Assembly (NCBI GenBank): GCA_036897485.1
Contig: JAYMTF010001585.1
Span: forward strand, 1-22,410
Direction of reading: 5' to 3'
Length of the DNA stretch: 22,410 nt
From: Pelargonium nanum
Taxonomy: Eukaryota; Streptophyta; Magnoliopsida; Geraniales; Geraniaceae
A program made the position numbers and the translations under genes. Shown here piece by piece: positions 20,220 through 22,410 of the stretch. The notes beneath the pieces are model-generated. The model was not told where the DNA came from, did not search any database, and worked only from the letters and a program-made list of their open reading frames with translations. The first letter of the stretch is position 1. The number at the start of each line of letters is the position of its first letter.

Positions 20220-20909
20220 TCAGATTCGCACTGTAACAGTAGGAGCGGCGGCAGCGGCGGCACTTGAGGCGGCGCCGCCCAGGAAGGAGAGGAATCCGGT
20301 GGAGGGGGAGGGTTCCTGCTCGTCGATGAAGAGATCCTCGGGGACTCGGAAGGAGGCGTGAGCGCAGACGATGGCACAGCCGACAGTGACGGCGGAGATG
20401 AGGAGGGAGCCGACGCTGGTGAGGAAGATGACGAAGACGGTCATCATGACGAGGATGCCGAGGGTCTCGCGGTCGTTGAAGTTGCGGCCGAAGAGGACCA
20501 CAGGTGTTTCGGAGGGGCGGAAGAGGTAGAGGAAGAGCCAGGACGCGAGTAGGCCCAGGAGGAGGACGAGAGTGAAGGGGTGGGAGAGGAGAGAGAAGGC
20601 CACGACGGCTGCTACGACGGCCATGTAGTTGACGCGGAAGTAGGAATAGTTCTTGCGGAAGCGGAGGGCGGCGTCGGAGACGGATTCGGGCTTGGACAAG
20701 GCGGAGCGGTCGGCGAGCTCGGACCAGGGGCGGCGCTGGGAGAAGCCGTTGCGGAGGGATTCGGAGAGATTAATGACGAAGGAGCGGAAGGCGGGGGTGG
20801 CGACGGGGGGTGGGGATTGGGTGGTGGCGGTGGCGGAGGAGGCGGTTTTGGCTGAGGAGTAGCCTTGGTGGGACGCGATTGGGAGGATGGGAGGAGCTGA
20901 GGACGACAT
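20220..20909 (-). CDS. PRA1 family protein (prenylated Rab acceptor), PRA1.B type
   Basis: A single open frame of 229 residues with no intron, as is usual for plant PRA1 genes. The start is the ATG at 20909 (MSSSAPP); an upstream in-frame ATG at 20954 would add 15 residues and is less typical. The N terminus is Ser/Thr/Ala/Pro-rich and cytosolic. The PRA1 core begins near residue 58 with QRRPWSEL, then RFRKNYSYFRVNY (83-95). Two hydrophobic regions follow, residues 96-130 and 149-186, each long enough for paired membrane segments. A short acidic VPEDLFIDEQEP tail segment follows, then an Ala-rich C terminus. The family sits in ER, Golgi and endosomal membranes, binds prenylated Rab GTPases and acts in vesicle traffic. 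Assignment to subgroup B rests on general resemblance only. The reading frame is intact and GC-rich relative to its surroundings. Confidence 0.94.
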   Translation of the reverse strand: MSSSAPPILPIASHQGYSSAKTASSATATTQSPPPVATPAFRSFVINLSESLRNGFSQRRPWSELADRSALSKPESVSDAALRFRKNYSYFRVNYMAVVAAVVAFSLLSHPFTLVLLLGLLASWLFLYLFRPSETPVVLFGRNFNDRETLGILVMMTVFVIFLTSVGSLLISAVTVGCAIVCAHASFRVPEDLFIDEQEPSPSTGFLSFLGGAASSAAAAAAPTVTVRI

Positions 20910-21691
20910 ATTTGGATTGGGGAGGGATTTCAGATCTGATCGATGACGGCACAAGCTAAGGGAATTGGAATATTTGTTTTTGGCGGGAGCAACGGAGGGG
21001 GATCACGAGATTTGCGTGCTATTTTTGCTGGTGGCACAGATAGGATTGCTTCAACATCAACCGTCTATTTTTAACACAACCGCTTATCAAGTGAGGGTTT
21101 ACCTACTTTTGCAAATTATAGTAGGTGATTATTTTTACAAGTAATGTTATATGTACAAAATTTTGTACAAAATTTTTTGTACGAAGTGACGTGTCATTTA
21201 GGTAAATATGTTATATCAAATATATTGATGATGAGTTGGACGAATTAAAATTTGACAAGTGTACAGTATGTGTTATAAAGGGCGCTTCGCGCCAGAAATT
21301 CATGGGAGGGTAGTGGTATCATATGTGTCGAGTTATTATTCGTTTAAACTTAATATTGAGCCGTAAAAATAAGAAATAGTCTTTGCCACATAGGTTGCCA
21401 CATCATTTTACAAAATTTGAGACAAATAGCATTTTTTTATTTTTAGTTATGAGATTTTTTTTATATTTAAAGTTTACTAAATAGTGAAGTTAAATACACT
21501 GGATAGTACATTTTTTCTCTCTCTTGATCCATCTAATAATATTGCCTTGCTGATGATGATTATAAAACTTAATTTTAATTTATGGAAGCATCCTAACAAG
21601 GTGAAGAGCTTAGGGAGAGAAGAGATAAGAGATTTAAAGGTGGTGCGACGATGCGAGGACCTTAAAGATAATCCGACGTGGCATGACAGGT
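20910..21691. other. PRA1 upstream region and AT-rich spacer
   Basis: The first part should carry the PRA1 promoter. A perfect small palindrome GGCGCTTCGCGCC sits at about 21281-21293. Repeated GTACAAAATTTT words near 21152-21180 suggest a decayed short element, but no clear ends were found. Confidence 0.4.
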
Positions 21692-21947
21692 GAGGTTAAA
21701 CACTTGGTTGAGCCGTTGAGGAGTGATGCCATGACATTTGAGATTGAACATATTGTTGGGGGGTTTTGGTTGGACAGTAATGTTACAATACACTGTGACA
21801 TTCGAGATTGAACATCTTAAGAGAACTTTTGATTGATGAGTGATGTCACGACCTGGCTCTCAAAACTACAACATTGAGGTTGAACATATTGAAAGAGCCT
21901 TTGATTTGGAGTGATGTCACATGCATTCGAGGTACGAGGTTGAATAT
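21692..21947. repeat. Degenerate tandem repeat, about five units of 48-72 bp
   Basis: The word GAGRTTGAACAT recurs with small changes at about 21692, 21740, 21804, 21876 and 21936, usually near a GAGTGATGTCAC-like word. Spacing is uneven, pointing to an old, eroded array. Confidence 0.6.
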
Positions 21948-22306
21948 GCTGATCAGAGGCAATGTTGAGCACCCATGTTGGTCATTGAATTTGGACATCC
22001 ATGCTAAACACCCAAGATGAACGCCTACATTGTACATTTAAGCGAAAATTACTTCCATCTTGCATGTTCATATTGGTCTTATAAATAACATGCGTGAAAA
22101 GGTTGTTCTTGGTGTGACTCCGAACTCTCCAGCTGCACGCTCTTTACTTGTCGCGATCTTGAGCCCCTCGAGCGATAGTGCAAAGCAGCCCTCAAACACC
22201 CATCTGTGTAAAGGGAAAAAGTGAGATTTGCTTGCCATGGTGTCATAGAACTTGAGAGAATCTTGACTTGGGTACAGAAAACTTGGTCTCAAAAATATCG
22301 GACTGC
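21948..22306. other. Unassigned spacer
   Basis: Includes a GC-richer stretch (about 22090-22210) that stays open on the minus strand for 74 codons with no family I recognise. It is probably repeat-derived. Confidence 0.35.
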
Positions 22307-22410
22307 TTTTTTTTTAAGCAACGAGACATCATACTCGAAGTAGTAATGTTTCTCACTCCCTTTGGGAGCGTCACCCTAAATCCCACCCCACAAATCCCAC
22401 CCCATACCGT
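22307..22410 (-). mobile_element. SINE, family A, copy 2 (inverted, cut by the window end)
   Basis: Read on the minus strand from 22410, it starts ACGGTATGGGGTGGGATTT, continues through a GGGTGACGCTCCC block, GTGAGAAACA and GTCTCGTTGCTTA, and ends in an A-run. The same blocks occur in the same order in copy 1 (about 4125-4246). The tRNA-like head with the A and B boxes would lie beyond the window. A GTGGGGTGGGATTT unit is locally duplicated here and not in copy 1. Confidence 0.78.

Noticed and set aside
20358-20862. Plus-strand Glu/Asp/Gly-rich open frames opposite PRA1
   Set aside because: Antisense shadows of the GC-rich PRA1 coding strand.
21130-21300. MITE with GTACAAAATTTT repeats and a GGCGCTTCGCGCC palindrome
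   Set aside because: Suggestive words, but no terminal inverted repeats or target duplication were found.
22068-22292. 74-codon minus-strand frame
   Set aside because: No recognisable motif; it lies between eroded repeats and a SINE and is probably repeat-derived.

Overview
This is plant nuclear DNA, almost certainly from a eudicot. The supported genes have plant-only or plant-type families, GT-AG introns and AT-rich spacers, and the spacers carry small plant retroelements (TRIM and SINE types). I cannot name the species from the sequence alone.

Layout from left to right: (1) the 3' part of a GC-rich, apparently intronless PYR/PYL/RCAR abscisic-acid receptor of the PYL4/5/6 type (+), cut by the window start; (2) an AT-rich spacer of about 4.6 kb holding a degenerate TRIM retrotransposon, a tRNA-like SINE with matching target duplications, and a copy of a second SINE family; (3) a five-exon TRICHOME BIREFRINGENCE-LIKE (TBL) gene, a probable Golgi polysaccharide O-acetyltransferase (+), with a second TRIM element and an internal minisatellite inside intron 1; (4) a two-exon gene on the minus strand, convergent with TBL, for a 145-residue BZR1/BES1-type DNA-binding protein ending in an LxLxL (EAR-type) motif; (5) a 19-exon BRCA2 homologue (-) of about 7 kb with six BRC-type repeats and an intact reading frame as I spliced it; (6) a MIR390 precursor (+) with both miR390 and its star strand in the correct 2-nt-overhang geometry, plus a TATA box; (7) a spacer of about 2.3 kb with a three-unit tandem repeat; (8) an intronless PRA1-family membrane protein gene (-); (9) a terminal spacer with a degenerate tandem repeat and, at the window edge, a second, inverted copy of the SINE family seen at about 4.1 kb.

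The genes are not an operon or cluster. They are independent plant loci covering ABA perception, cell-wall acetylation, brassinosteroid-type transcription control, homologous recombination, the miR390-TAS3-auxin pathway and membrane trafficking. The points most worth a second look are the tiny BZR-like EAR protein, the recent-looking expansion of BRC repeats with a changed anchor residue in one of them, a stop-free 84-nt intron in BRCA2, E2F and telo-box motifs around the BRCA2 start, and the short retroelements. I saw no evidence of a wholly new system. Exon coordinates were worked out by hand from splice consensus, reading phase and family similarity.
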